From Streptomyces sp. NBC_01231 (GTDB lineage: Bacteria > Actinomycetota > Actinomycetes > Streptomycetales > Streptomycetaceae), in NCBI GenBank assembly GCA_035999765.1, contig CP108521.1, forward strand, positions 6,448,001 through 6,512,000: a stretch of DNA of 64,000 bases, read 5' to 3'. Below are positions 34,225 through 43,281 of this stretch, piece by piece. The translations under genes were made by a program, and so were the position numbers. The notes under the pieces were generated by a model. The model did not search any database. It was not told the origin of the DNA and saw only the letters and a program-made list of their open reading frames with translations. Each line of letters starts with the position of its first letter. Position 1 is the stretch's first letter.

Positions 34225-35454
34225 ATGAACTACCGCGAGGCCCAGTCCGTGTCGCCGGTCACGCTCGATGACGTGCGCGGAGCCCAGAAGATGCTCTCGG
34301 GCGTGTCGCGGGTGACCGCCATGGAGGGCAGTCGGCACCTGACCCAGCTGGTGGGGGCGCCGGTCCACTTCAAGTGCGAGAACCTCCAGCGGACCGGTTC
34401 CTTCAAGCTGCGCGGTGCCTACGTCCGTATCGCCGGGCTGCTGCCGGAGGAGCGGGCGGCCGGTGTGGTCGCCGCCAGCGCGGGCAACCACGCCCAGGGC
34501 GTGGCCCTCGCGTCGTCGCTGCTCGGGGTGCGTTCCACGGTGTTCATGCCGAAGGGCGCCCCGCTGCCGAAGATCAGTGCCACGAAGGAGTACGGCGCGG
34601 AGGTGCGCCTGCACGGCCAGGTGGTCGACGAGACGCTGGCCGCCGCGCAGGAGTACGCGCACGAGACGGGCGCGGTGTTCATCCACCCCTTCGACCATCC
34701 CGACATCATCGCCGGTCAGGGCACGGTCGGCCTGGAGATCCTGGAGCAGTGCCCGGACGTGCGCACGATCGTCCTCGGCATCGGCGGCGGTGGTCTCGCG
34801 GCCGGTGTCGCGATCGCGGTGAAGGCACTCCGGCCGGACGTGCGGATCGTGGGCGTGCAGGCGGCGGGCGCCGCCGCGTACCCGCCCTCGCTGGCGGCCG
34901 GGCGTCCGGTCTCGATCGAGAACCCCGCGACGATGGCCGACGGCATGAAGGTCGGACGGCCGGGCGACGTGCCGTTCGGCATCATCGGCGAGCTGGTCGA
35001 CGAGGTCCGCACAGTGACGGAGGACGAGCTGTCCGCCGCGCTGCTGCTGTGCCTGGAACGGGCCAAGGTGGTGGTCGAGCCGGCCGGCGCGAGCCCGGTC
35101 GCGGCCCTGCTGAGCGACCCCGGTTCCTTCGAGGGACCGGTGGTGGCGCTGCTGTCCGGCGGCAACGTCGACCCGCTGCTGCTGCAGCGCATCCTGCGGC
35201 ACGGCATGTCCGCGCAGGGCCGCTACCTGGCCGTACGCCTCAGGCTGACGGACCGGCCGGGCGCCCTCGCGACACTTCTGGGTGTGTTGTCAGTGGTGGA
35301 CGCTAATGTCCTCGATGTGAGCCACGTACGGACCGACCCACGGCTCGGGCTCACGGAGGCGGAGGTCGAGCTGCACCTGGAGACGAAGGGGCCGGCGCAC
35401 TGCGTGGAAGTCGGCCGGGCCCTCCGCGACGCGGGCTACACGGTCATCGACTGA
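34225..35454 (+). CDS. ilvA: Threonine ammonia-lyase (threonine dehydratase) with ACT domain
   Basis: Turns threonine into 2-oxobutanoate, feeding isoleucine synthesis or threonine breakdown. The protein has 409 residues. PLP Lys61 lies in GSFKLRGA, SAGNHAQG binds the cofactor phosphate region, and GGGGLAAG is the glycine loop. One ACT-like regulatory domain occupies about 330-405 (LRLTDRPGALATLLGVLS). A single ACT differs from the two-domain biosynthetic enzyme of E. coli and resembles the Bacillus/actinobacterial short type, so its effector control may differ. A start with no leader or only a short leader seems likely as no ribosome site is seen. Confidence 0.93.
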   Translation: MNYREAQSVSPVTLDDVRGAQKMLSGVSRVTAMEGSRHLTQLVGAPVHFKCENLQRTGSFKLRGAYVRIAGLLPEERAAGVVAASAGNHAQGVALASSLLGVRSTVFMPKGAPLPKISATKEYGAEVRLHGQVVDETLAAAQEYAHETGAVFIHPFDHPDIIAGQGTVGLEILEQCPDVRTIVLGIGGGGLAAGVAIAVKALRPDVRIVGVQAAGAAAYPPSLAAGRPVSIENPATMADGMKVGRPGDVPFGIIGELVDEVRTVTEDELSAALLLCLERAKVVVEPAGASPVAALLSDPGSFEGPVVALLSGGNVDPLLLQRILRHGMSAQGRYLAVRLRLTDRPGALATLLGVLSVVDANVLDVSHVRTDPRLGLTEAEVELHLETKGPAHCVEVGRALRDAGYTVID

Positions 35455-35515
35455 GGGCTCCGCGCGGAAGAACGCCCAGCTCAGGGCTCCTTTGCCACTC
35501 GATCGGGCAATCTTA

Positions 35516-35544
35516 TTGAGAGACGCGATACATCGCGTTATGGT
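35516..35544 (+). promoter_or_regulatory. Promoter of the DrrAB-type exporter with a palindromic operator in its spacer
   Basis: -35 TTGAGA (35516-35521), 17-bp spacer, -10 TATGGT (35539-35544). The spacer is almost exactly filled by ACGCGATACATCGCGT (35523-35538), a perfect 7+7 inverted repeat with a 2-bp centre. A dimeric repressor (TetR or PadR type is usual for such exporters) bound here would block polymerase. Confidence 0.75.
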
Positions 35545-35636
35545 GTGTGTCGTGGTACCACTGACTCGCCCGTTGGGCGGAACAAAAGGCATGAATCCAG
35601 GCTTTCCCAAGAATTCCCGAAGACGTGGAGACTTAT

Positions 35637-36638
35637 ATGCCAGGCGCCATCTATGCCGAAGGTCTGGTCAAGACCTTCGGTGACGTAAAGGCTCTGGACG
35701 GCGTCGACCTCGATGTCCCCGAGGGCACGGTCCTCGGCCTGCTCGGACCGAACGGCGCGGGCAAGACGACCGCGGTCCGCTGCCTGACGACCCTGCTGCG
35801 CCCCGACAGCGGAAAGGCCGTCGTCGCCGGCCTCGACGTGCTCAAGCAGCCCAACGAGGTACGGCGTTCGATCGGCCTGTCCGGCCAGTTCGCCGCGGTC
35901 GACGAATACCTGACCGGCCGCGAGAACCTCCAGATGGTCGGCCAGCTCTACCAGATGAAGGCCAAGGCCGCGAAGGTCCGGGCCGGTGAGCTGCTCGACC
36001 AGTTCCACCTCGCGGACGCCGCGGACCGGCCCGCGAAGACCTACTCCGGCGGTATGCGCCGCCGGCTCGACCTGGCCGCCGCCCTCGTCGTCTCGCCGCC
36101 CGTGATGTTCATGGACGAACCGACGACCGGTCTCGACCCGCGCAACCGCCAGCAGCTGTGGGAGGTCATCAAACAGCTGGTCTCCGGCGGTACGACGCTG
36201 CTGCTGACCACCCAGTACCTCGAAGAGGCCGACCACCTCGCGCACGACATCGCCGTGGTCGACCACGGGCATGTCATCGCGCGCGGCACCTCGGACCAGC
36301 TCAAGGCCCGCACCGGGGGTGAGCGCGTCGAGGTCGTGGTGCACGAGCGCGAACACATCGCGACCGCCCGAGAGGTGCTGGCCGGCTTCGGCAAGGGCGA
36401 CACCACCGTCGAGGACCACATCCGCAGGATCACCGTGCCGGTCTCCGGCGGTGCGAAGCTCCTCGCCGAGGTCATCCGGGAACTCGACGTCCGCGGCATC
36501 GAGATAGACGACATCGGCCTGCGCCGCCCCACCCTGGACGACGTCTTCCTGTCCCTGACCGGCCATGTGGCCGAGGCCAGGACCCAGGAGAACGGCGCGG
36601 CGGCGGACACCAAGCAGCAGAAGGAGGCCTCCGAGTGA
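35637..36638 (+). CDS. DrrA-like ABC exporter ATPase
   Basis: Drives drug or metabolite export with the permease encoded next to it. The protein has 333 residues; ATG 35637 has GGAG 6 bp upstream (a GTG at 35625 would add four residues). Walker A LLGPNGAGKTT, signature TYSGGMRRRLDLAAALV, Walker B VMFMDEPTTGLDP and LTTQYLEEADHLAHDIAVVD are all as in DrrA. The C-terminal about 100 residues carry the family's extra domain (VSGGAKLLAEVIRELDVRGIEIDDIGLRRPTLDDVFLSLTG). No linked repressor gene is present; the operator upstream must be read by a protein coded elsewhere. Confidence 0.92.
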   Translation: MPGAIYAEGLVKTFGDVKALDGVDLDVPEGTVLGLLGPNGAGKTTAVRCLTTLLRPDSGKAVVAGLDVLKQPNEVRRSIGLSGQFAAVDEYLTGRENLQMVGQLYQMKAKAAKVRAGELLDQFHLADAADRPAKTYSGGMRRRLDLAAALVVSPPVMFMDEPTTGLDPRNRQQLWEVIKQLVSGGTTLLLTTQYLEEADHLAHDIAVVDHGHVIARGTSDQLKARTGGERVEVVVHEREHIATAREVLAGFGKGDTTVEDHIRRITVPVSGGAKLLAEVIRELDVRGIEIDDIGLRRPTLDDVFLSLTGHVAEARTQENGAAADTKQQKEASE

Positions 36639-37492
36639 GCGCCGTGACCGATGCCGCGCGGGTCGCGGCACCCTCGAACCCCCTGGGCCAGTCGGTGCGC
36701 GACTCCCTGGTCGTGGCCAAGCGCAACCTGATCCGGATGTCCCGGATCCCGGAGATGGTGATCTTCGGACTCATCCAGCCGATCATGTTCGTGGTGCTGT
36801 TCAGCTACGTGTTCGGCGGCTCCATGCAGGTCGGCGGCAGCACCAGCCCCGACGACTACAAGAACTTCCTGATGGCGGGCATCTTCGCGCAGACCGTCAC
36901 CTTCGCCACCGCGGGCGCTGGCGCCGGAATCGCCGACGACATGCACAAGGGCCTGATCGACCGCTTCCGCTCGCTGCCCATGGCGCGTGGTGCGGTGCTG
37001 ACGGGGCGTACCCTCGCGGACCTGGTGCAGACGGCGCTGACGCTCCTGGTCCTCGCCGTGGTCGCCCTCCTGGTCGGCTGGCGGGTGGGGTCGTTCGGAG
37101 ACACCAACGCCGGCAAGGTGCTCGGCGCCTTCGGTCTGCTGCTCCTGCTCGGCTATGCCTTCACCTGGATCGGGGCCCTGATCGGCCTGTCCGTCCGGAC
37201 ACCCGAGGCTGCCACGTCCGGCGGACTGATCTGGCTCTTCCCGGTGACGTTCATCTCGAGCGCGTTCGTCGACACGGGCAACATGACGCCATGGCTGCGC
37301 CACATCGCCGAGTGGAACCCCTTCAGCGCCACGGTCCAGGCCTGCCGTGTCCTGTTCGCCAACCCGGGGCAGTCGCAGTCCGACGCCTGGCCCATGCAGC
37401 ACCCGGTCTGGGCCTCGCTGATCTACTCGGTCCTGATCATTCTCGTGTTCAGGACCCTGGCCGTCCGCAAGTACCGGTCCGCGACCGCATGA
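36635..37492 (+). CDS. DrrB-like ABC-2 type permease
   Basis: The protein has 285 residues. The start GTG overlaps the ATPase stop in a GTGA, with AAGGAGG inside the upstream gene, so translation is coupled. About six membrane helices: PEMVIFGLIQPIMFVVLFSYVFGG opens the set, and the conserved loop WLRHIAEWNPFSATVQACRVLF is the ABC-2 signature. It forms a channel with the DrrA-like ATPase; substrates in this family include anthracyclines and lipids. Confidence 0.92.
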   Translation: MSAVTDAARVAAPSNPLGQSVRDSLVVAKRNLIRMSRIPEMVIFGLIQPIMFVVLFSYVFGGSMQVGGSTSPDDYKNFLMAGIFAQTVTFATAGAGAGIADDMHKGLIDRFRSLPMARGAVLTGRTLADLVQTALTLLVLAVVALLVGWRVGSFGDTNAGKVLGAFGLLLLLGYAFTWIGALIGLSVRTPEAATSGGLIWLFPVTFISSAFVDTGNMTPWLRHIAEWNPFSATVQACRVLFANPGQSQSDAWPMQHPVWASLIYSVLIILVFRTLAVRKYRSATA

Positions 37493-37496
37493 CGAT

Positions 37497-37525
37497 GCCC
37501 CCGGCGTCGGTGAGACGCCGGGGGC
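37497..37525. terminator. Bidirectional terminator between the exporter operon and greA
   Basis: Perfect 12-bp stem GCCCCCGGCGTC / GACGCCGGGGGC with a 5-base loop, 4 bp after the permease stop and 25 bp before the converging greA stop. Confidence 0.8.
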
Positions 37526-37549
37526 GGGTCGCAACCAAAACGGTCGTGA

Positions 37550-38050
37550 TCAGCCGCTGTACGGCTCGGCCTTGAGGATCTTCACCGAGGCCTTCTTGCC
37601 GTTCGGCAGTTCGTAGTCCGCGTCCTCGCCGACCTTGTGGCCGATCACGCCGGAGCCCAGCGGGGACTGCGGCGAGTAGGTCTCGATGTCGGAGCTGGCG
37701 TACTCACGCGAGGCGAGCAGGAAGGCGAGCGTGTCGTCCTCGTCGCCGTCGAACGCGATCGTCACGACCATGCCGGGCGCCACCGCACCGTCCGCTGAGG
37801 CCGGCGCCTCGCCGACCTTGGCGTTCTCCAGGAGCTGGGTCAGCTGGCGCACACGGAGCTCCTGCTTGCCCTGCTCCTCCTTGGCCGCGTGGTACCCGCC
37901 GTTCTCACGCAGGTCGCCCTCCTCGCGCGCGGCCGCGATCTTGGCGGCGATCTCCGTGCGCGCGGGACCAGACAGGTGCTCCAGCTCGGCCCTGAGCTGG
38001 TTGTACGCCTCCTGGGTCAGCCAGGTGACGTTCTCGCTGGTCTGGGTCAC
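37550..38050 (-). CDS. greA: Transcription elongation factor GreA
   Basis: Rescues backtracked RNA polymerase by stimulating transcript cleavage. The protein has 166 residues from GTG 38050 (GAGGAG upstream). The N-terminal coiled-coil finger keeps the acidic tip in AREEGDLRENGGYHAAKEEQ; the C-terminal FKBP-like domain ends with SPLGSGVIGHKVGEDADYELPNGKKASVKI, which is the usual polymerase-docking domain. Length is family-typical. It is followed, on the opposite side of its promoter, by the DUF4307 gene in the same direction. Confidence 0.93.
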   Translation of the reverse strand: MTQTSENVTWLTQEAYNQLRAELEHLSGPARTEIAAKIAAAREEGDLRENGGYHAAKEEQGKQELRVRQLTQLLENAKVGEAPASADGAVAPGMVVTIAFDGDEDDTLAFLLASREYASSDIETYSPQSPLGSGVIGHKVGEDADYELPNGKKASVKILKAEPYSG

Positions 38051-38217
38051 AGGTGCTCCTCGTAGGTACTGGGAATACAAAGCATCGCCCTACCCAGAAG
38101 AATGTTCCTTCATGGAAGGGCGAAACCACGAGCCTAACAATTCAAGGGCGCGAGGGGGAGGACATAAGCCATCAGAATCACGTCGGGGCAGGTCATCGCG
38201 CGTGTATTGCCGGGACG

Positions 38218-38616
38218 TCAGTCGGCGTAACAGCCCAGGAGCTCGGCGGTGGTGCCGGGAGACGTCGTGCGCAGCGTGACCACCTTGTCGATGCGGGTGG
38301 CGTCTCCGTCGAAGCGGAAGTCGGCCCGGCCCACCACGGCGCCGTCCTCCGCCTGGGAGCGCACGGTGCAGTAGCCGCTCGCGTCGGCGTCCTTGCGGAC
38401 CTCCAGATGCACCTGGACCGAGTCCTTGCCGGGCTCGAAGGTGATCACCTCGCCGCTGATCTTGTTCTGGGCGACGTAGTGGTACGCGAAGTAGCCGACG
38501 AGCGCGAGCAGCAGGGCCGCGAGAACCGCTCCGGCGATCTTGAGTTTGTGGTCGGCGCGCTCGTCCGAGGAGTGGCCGTAACGGCCCTCGGGCAGTCGCG
38601 TGCTCGCCGTACTCAT
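38218..38616 (-). CDS. DUF4307 membrane protein
   Basis: The protein has 132 residues; ATG at 38616 with GAGGA upstream. A charged N-terminus (EGRYGHSSDERADHKLKI), one membrane helix (AGAVLAALLLALVGYFAYHYVA) and an extracytoplasmic beta domain with two cysteines (SGYCTVRSQAEDGAVVGRADF, ELLGCYAD). This is the DUF4307 type, repeatedly found divergent from the mycothiol amidase gene mca in actinobacteria, as here. Function unknown; the gene pairing suggests a tie to mycothiol or detoxification. Confidence 0.85.
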   Translation of the reverse strand: MSTASTRLPEGRYGHSSDERADHKLKIAGAVLAALLLALVGYFAYHYVAQNKISGEVITFEPGKDSVQVHLEVRKDADASGYCTVRSQAEDGAVVGRADFRFDGDATRIDKVVTLRTTSPGTTAELLGCYAD

Positions 38617-38786
38617 GATCGTCCTCTCGGCAAGGCCGGGCCCCGGAATTATTGGCCCCCGGATTCGGTCACTATAGAAGCCTCCCGCCCGCCGCCCGAC
38701 TGCCACCCCTGAACGACGTTCCTGCGGGACGGCACCTACCGAACTGCACCCGATCACACCGGGCGCCGACTTACGAGGATTGAGTC

Positions 38787-39668
38787 TTGACTGACCAGTT
38801 GCGACTGATGGCCGTACACGCCCACCCCGACGACGAGTCGAGCAAGGGCGCGGCCACCATGGCGAAGTACGTGTCCGAGGGGGTGGACGTGCTGGTCGTG
38901 ACCTGCACGGGCGGGGAGCGCGGGTCCATCCTCAACCCGAAGCTGCAGGGTGACTCCTACATCGAGGAGCACATCCACGAGGTGCGCAAGAAGGAGATGG
39001 ACGAGGCGCGCGAGATCCTGGGCGTCAAGCAGGAGTGGCTCGGCTTCGTCGACTCCGGCCTGCCCGAGGGCGACCCGCTGCCGCCCCTGCCGGAGGGCTG
39101 TTTCGCCCTGGAGGACGTCGATGTGGCGGCCGGTGAGCTGGTGAGGAAGATCCGCTCGTTCCGTCCGCAGGTGATCACCACCTACGACGAGAACGGCGGC
39201 TACCCGCACCCCGACCACATCATGACCCACAAGATCTCCATGGTGGCGTTCGAGGGCGCGGCGGACACCGAGAAGTACCCGGAGGCGGAGTTCGGACCGG
39301 CGTACCAGTCGCAGAAGCTCTACTACAACCAGGGCTTCAACCGCCCCCGCACCGAGGCGCTGCACCAGGCGCTGCTCGACCGCGGCATCGAGTCGCCGTA
39401 CGGGGAATGGCTGGAGCGCTGGAAGGAGATCCAGCGCACCGAGCGCACGCTCACCACGCACATCCCGTGCGCCGACTTCTTCGAGATCCGCGACAAGGCC
39501 CTCATCGCGCACGCCACGCAGATCGATCCCGACGGCGGCTGGTTCCGCGTTCCCATGGAGATCCAGAAGGAGGTCTGGCCGACCGAGGAGTACGAGCTCG
39601 CGAAGTCCCTCGTCGACAGTTCCCTCCCCGAGGACGACCTCTTTGCGGGCATCCGCGACAATGCTTGA
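38787..39668 (+). CDS. mca: Mycothiol S-conjugate amidase
   Basis: Cleaves mycothiol conjugates of electrophiles so that the mercapturic acid can be exported; a marker of actinobacteria. The protein has 293 residues from TTG 38787. The zinc site is AHPDDE (His13, Asp16 with Asp15 catalytic) and the third ligand comes from HPDH around residue 145. VTCTGGERGSILNP and QEWLGFVDSGLPEGD are also diagnostic of Mca rather than the related MshB. The small membrane gene behind it starts 1 bp after its stop, suggesting one operon. Confidence 0.95.
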   Translation: MTDQLRLMAVHAHPDDESSKGAATMAKYVSEGVDVLVVTCTGGERGSILNPKLQGDSYIEEHIHEVRKKEMDEAREILGVKQEWLGFVDSGLPEGDPLPPLPEGCFALEDVDVAAGELVRKIRSFRPQVITTYDENGGYPHPDHIMTHKISMVAFEGAADTEKYPEAEFGPAYQSQKLYYNQGFNRPRTEALHQALLDRGIESPYGEWLERWKEIQRTERTLTTHIPCADFFEIRDKALIAHATQIDPDGGWFRVPMEIQKEVWPTEEYELAKSLVDSSLPEDDLFAGIRDNA

Positions 39669-39669
39669 C

Positions 39670-39909
39670 ATGAGCGCAAGCGCAAGCCTGGCAATGACGC
39701 ATCTCGCCACCCTCGCCAAGGAGGTGGACGAGGACAAGGTGACCCCCGGCGTCCTCGGCTTCATCGTCTTCGCGGCGATGGCCCTGGCGGTGTGGGCCCT
39801 GATGAGGTCGATGAGCCGCCACATGAACAAGGTCGACTTCAAGGAGTCCTCGGACGCGAAGGCACAGCCCGAGGGCACCCCGGCCGAACCGGGGGCCAAG
39901 CAGGGCTGA
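39670..39909 (+). CDS. Small membrane protein co-transcribed with mca
   Basis: The protein has 79 residues from ATG 39670 (ATG 39661, overlapping mca by 8 bp, is also possible). One helix (TPGVLGFIVFAAMALAVWALM), then a basic and polar tail (KVDFKESSDAKAQPEG...). No known motif. Its tight link to mca makes a role alongside mycothiol detoxification or the DUF4307 protein worth considering, but nothing in the sequence proves it. Confidence 0.7.
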   Translation: MSASASLAMTHLATLAKEVDEDKVTPGVLGFIVFAAMALAVWALMRSMSRHMNKVDFKESSDAKAQPEGTPAEPGAKQG

Positions 39910-40080
39910 CCCGCTCCGCCGAACCGCCCGCCGCGGGCTTCCGTCATCGCTGTGGTCGGCGAGGGGACGCAGCGGGGGGCGGATGCAGGGGCCGGCGGGT
40001 GCTCCCGGGTGCAAACTCCGGGGCACGCACAGTCGGCCACGCACTTCCGCGCACGCCCCAAGACACCGCCCCCACGGCCG

Positions 40081-43000
40081 CTACCGTGCCGCGGCCACCG
40101 CCACCCCCATGACCTCCCGCGCATGCCTTCCCGGCACCATTCCGAGCTGCCAGGCCTGCCAGCCCGCCTCCAGGTTGATGCCGCGCTCCAGGAGCAGCTG
40201 GTACGCCTGGACGTAGTCGTCGAGTTTCTCGTCGCGGGCCGGGTGGCCGGCTCGGGACAGCTGGGTCAGTTCCTCCTGGGCGACCGCCGTGCCGATCTCC
40301 ACGCCGCCCGGGGCGGCGTACGGGAGCAGGGTGCAGCGCAGGAAGCGGGCCCAGTCCTCGCCGCGGCGGTCGCCGTACGAGGTGAACAGGCTCAGGGACT
40401 CGTCGCACAGGGCCAGTGCCTGCTGGGTGCGTGCGTTGCCCGCGTCCACGACCACGAGCTCCAGACACGTCCACGCCTCGCCGTGCGCGACGCCGATCCG
40501 CTGGAAGTCGGCGCGGGCGTCCACCAGCAGCTGGCGGGCGAACCCCGAGTTGCGCAGCGACCCCGTCTGCGCGGCGCGCTGGTCGCGGGTCGCCCGGGCC
40601 GAGTGGTGGCGGGCGCAGGCCAGACCGTAGACGTCGCGCATACGGGAGAACATCGTGCGGGAGCGTTCCAGTTCGCGGACCGCCTGGTCGAGGTCGCCCG
40701 TCTCCTCCAGGGCCTGGCCCAGGTAGTAGACCGTCCAGGCCTCGCCGCGCGCGTCCTCGTTGTCGCGGTGCCGGGAGGCGGCCTGGCGCAGGGCGTCCAG
40801 CGCGGTCGAGGAGTCGCCGTCAACCAGCCGGGCCCGCGCCAGCTGGGTCAGAGCCCAGGCCTCGCCGCGGGCGTCGCGGGTGCGGCCGTACAGATCGAGG
40901 GCGGTGCGCAGTTCCCGTTCCGCGCGCGGGACGTCGCCCATCCGCAGGCCCAGCTGGCCGAGCTGGAAGTGGGCCCAGGCCTCGCCGTGCACCGACTCGC
41001 CGGCCCGGTGCAGAACAAGGGACTCGGTGAGCAGGTCCAGGGCCTCCGCCAGTCGCGCCCGGTCCCGTTCCACCGCCGCCAGCGCGTGCATCGTCCAGGC
41101 GCGGTCGGTGGCCAGTTCGGGGGCGGCCTGGAGGTCCATGGCCTCGCGCAGACGCGCCGCCGCCTCCGTCAGGTTGCCCTGGTGGTGGAGCGTGATGCCG
41201 AGCGAGCACAGGGCACGGGCGGCGCCCGCGTCGTGGTTGGCCTCCATGTACAGGTCCACCACCGACGTCAGTGTCGTGCGCGCCTTGTCCAGCTCACCGA
41301 GCTGCCGCGCCGCGATACCCGTGCGCCACTGCACCGAGCGCACCAGCAGCCCCTGGTCCACCGCCTGCGCCAGCTCGCTGATCTCACCCAGCCGGTAGAG
41401 GTCGCCGCGCAGCAGGCAGTAGTCGCACAGGGCGCCCAGGAGATTGAGCACGGCAGCCTGGTTCACGCCCTCCGCGTGCCGCAGCGCCGCCGTGATGAAG
41501 CTCGACTCGTCGTCCAGCCAGCGCAGCGCGTCGTCCAGGGAGTGGAAGCCGTGCGGGCTGAACCGGTCCGAACGGGTCGACATGTTGCCGTCGACCAGGC
41601 GCAGCACCGAGTCCGCGAGGTCGGCGTAGTTCACGATCAGCCGTTCCTGCGCCGCCGTACGTTCGGCGGGTTCCTCCTCGTCGAGGAGGCGGGCCTGCGC
41701 GAAGGTCCGTACGACGTCGTGCAGGCGGTAGCGGTTGCCGCGGACATGGTCGATCAGGCCCGCCCGGGCCAGTGCCTCCAGATGTTTGGTCGCCTCCGTC
41801 TCGTCGGTGGCCAGCAGCGCGGCGGCCGCGGCGGCGCCGAGTGAGGCGCGGCCGGCCAGGGCGAGCCGGCGCAGCAGCCGGCGCGCTGTGTCGGACTGGT
41901 CGGTGTAGCGCAGCCACAGGACCCGCTCGGCGGGTTCGACCGGGCCGTACGCGCCCAGGTCGGCGGCGAGTTGGCGGGGTGAGCGCGGGCCCAGGGACGA
42001 GCCCGCGACGCGCAGCGCCAGCGGCAGACCGCCGCACAGTTCTCTGATCCGGTCGGTGGACTCGGCGTCGTAGGGTGCGCTGTTGTCCTCCGCCGCCGCG
42101 CTCAGCAGCTCCTCCGCGCCGGGCGCGTCCAGGGTCTCCACCGGCAGCCGGTGCACCCGGGCGGCGAGGTCGGCGGGCAGGTCGAGGGGCTCGCGGGCGG
42201 TGACCAGGACCAGGCTGTCCGAGCGCTCGGGCACGAGCGTGCGGACCTGCTCCGGATCACGGGCGTCGTCCAGGACGATGGTGACCGGCAGACCGCTCAG
42301 ATGCTGGTGGTACAGCTCGCTCAGCCGCCTGACCTGCTGGTCGGCGGAGGAACGCTCCCGGAACAGCAGCTGCTCACGAGGTGCGCCGAGCCGGTTCAGC
42401 AGGTGCAGCAGCGCGTCCCGGGTGGACAGCGGCGGCTCCTCCGCGCTGCCGCCACGCAGGTCCACCACGCAGGCGCCGCGGAAGTAGTCCTTCAGGTCGT
42501 GGGCGGCGCGCACCGCGAGAGTCGTGCGGCCGCTGCCGGGCGTCCCGTGCAGCACCACCACCGTCGGCAGTGTCTCGGTGCTCGCCCGGGACGCCTGCAC
42601 CCACTGCCGGATCCGCCCCATCTCCTGGCGCCGGCCCGCGAACGCGCCGGCCGGCTCCGGGAGCTGACCGAACGACTGCTGCAACACGCTGCGCCCGCGA
42701 GCCGCCGCGCTCTTGTCCGTGCCCTTCAGCCGCGGGCCCGCCTTCTTCGGCCCGGTGGACGCGCTCAACACCCGCTGCTGGTCCAGGAACGGGCGGATGC
42801 CGCGTACCTCCAACGCCGTCAGCCACTGCAACCGCAGCTGCTCGGGGCCGCCGGGCTGGCCCATCGCGCCCGCGCGGTGATGCGCCGCGGGCAGATGGGA
42901 GCCGGCCACCTTCACCACGCTCGTCGCCGCGCCCACCACGCCCACCGCGACCCCGACGCCCAGCGCCGTGCCCGTGCCGGTCCCGACAGCCAGGTCGGCG

Positions 43001-43281
43001 ACGGTGGCCGAGACCGCCGCGACGCCCGCGACCAGCAACGGAGTTGTGCCGCCCTCGCGTGCGTAGCGTTGCCCGAACGTGAGCTGCCCGGCCTCCGACT
43101 CCTCCAGGGCGCGGGTGTAGGCCTCGTACTCCTCGGCGGCCGTCTGTGCCATGGCGTCCAGCGAGCCGCGCGCTCGTGACAGCAGGACGCCGCCCTCGGT
43201 ACGTCCGCCGGAGCGCCGCACCTCCTCCTCCACGGCCCGCGCCAACAGCCGTTCGGCCTCAGCGCGATGACTGTCCCGCAT
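40081..43281 (-). CDS. STAND-class NTPase with TPR array and N-terminal membrane segment
   Basis: The protein has 1066 residues. Residues 1-75 are a helical region; 80-127 is a Gly/Ala/Val-rich hydrophobic stretch long enough for two helices. An NB-ARC-like NTPase spans about 210-530: P-loop GTPGSGRTT (246-254) has Arg252 where the Walker Lys belongs, while Walker B is intact (VTIVLDDARD) and CGGLPLALRVAG is the GxP motif of STAND proteins. A winged-helix segment follows, then TPR-like repeats to the end, five of them carrying GEAW or GEDW at about 40-residue spacing. Such proteins are signal-gated switches. There is no SARP DNA-binding domain, so this is not AfsR. Its signal and output are unknown. 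Confidence 0.8.
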   Translation of the reverse strand: MRDSHRAEAERLLARAVEEEVRRSGGRTEGGVLLSRARGSLDAMAQTAAEEYEAYTRALEESEAGQLTFGQRYAREGGTTPLLVAGVAAVSATVADLAVGTGTGTALGVGVAVGVVGAATSVVKVAGSHLPAAHHRAGAMGQPGGPEQLRLQWLTALEVRGIRPFLDQQRVLSASTGPKKAGPRLKGTDKSAAARGRSVLQQSFGQLPEPAGAFAGRRQEMGRIRQWVQASRASTETLPTVVVLHGTPGSGRTTLAVRAAHDLKDYFRGACVVDLRGGSAEEPPLSTRDALLHLLNRLGAPREQLLFRERSSADQQVRRLSELYHQHLSGLPVTIVLDDARDPEQVRTLVPERSDSLVLVTAREPLDLPADLAARVHRLPVETLDAPGAEELLSAAAEDNSAPYDAESTDRIRELCGGLPLALRVAGSSLGPRSPRQLAADLGAYGPVEPAERVLWLRYTDQSDTARRLLRRLALAGRASLGAAAAAALLATDETEATKHLEALARAGLIDHVRGNRYRLHDVVRTFAQARLLDEEEPAERTAAQERLIVNYADLADSVLRLVDGNMSTRSDRFSPHGFHSLDDALRWLDDESSFITAALRHAEGVNQAAVLNLLGALCDYCLLRGDLYRLGEISELAQAVDQGLLVRSVQWRTGIAARQLGELDKARTTLTSVVDLYMEANHDAGAARALCSLGITLHHQGNLTEAAARLREAMDLQAAPELATDRAWTMHALAAVERDRARLAEALDLLTESLVLHRAGESVHGEAWAHFQLGQLGLRMGDVPRAERELRTALDLYGRTRDARGEAWALTQLARARLVDGDSSTALDALRQAASRHRDNEDARGEAWTVYYLGQALEETGDLDQAVRELERSRTMFSRMRDVYGLACARHHSARATRDQRAAQTGSLRNSGFARQLLVDARADFQRIGVAHGEAWTCLELVVVDAGNARTQQALALCDESLSLFTSYGDRRGEDWARFLRCTLLPYAAPGGVEIGTAVAQEELTQLSRAGHPARDEKLDDYVQAYQLLLERGINLEAGWQAWQLGMVPGRHAREVMGVAVAAAR

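Noticed and set aside
39952..41844. Plus-strand open frame of 630 codons
   Set aside because: Antisense to the STAND/TPR gene, low-complexity Arg/Gln/Val-rich product, no start site.
40081..43281. AfsR/SARP-type regulator
   Set aside because: The NB-ARC and TPR parts resemble AfsR, but the N-terminal OmpR-like and BTAD domains are absent; instead there are membrane helices.
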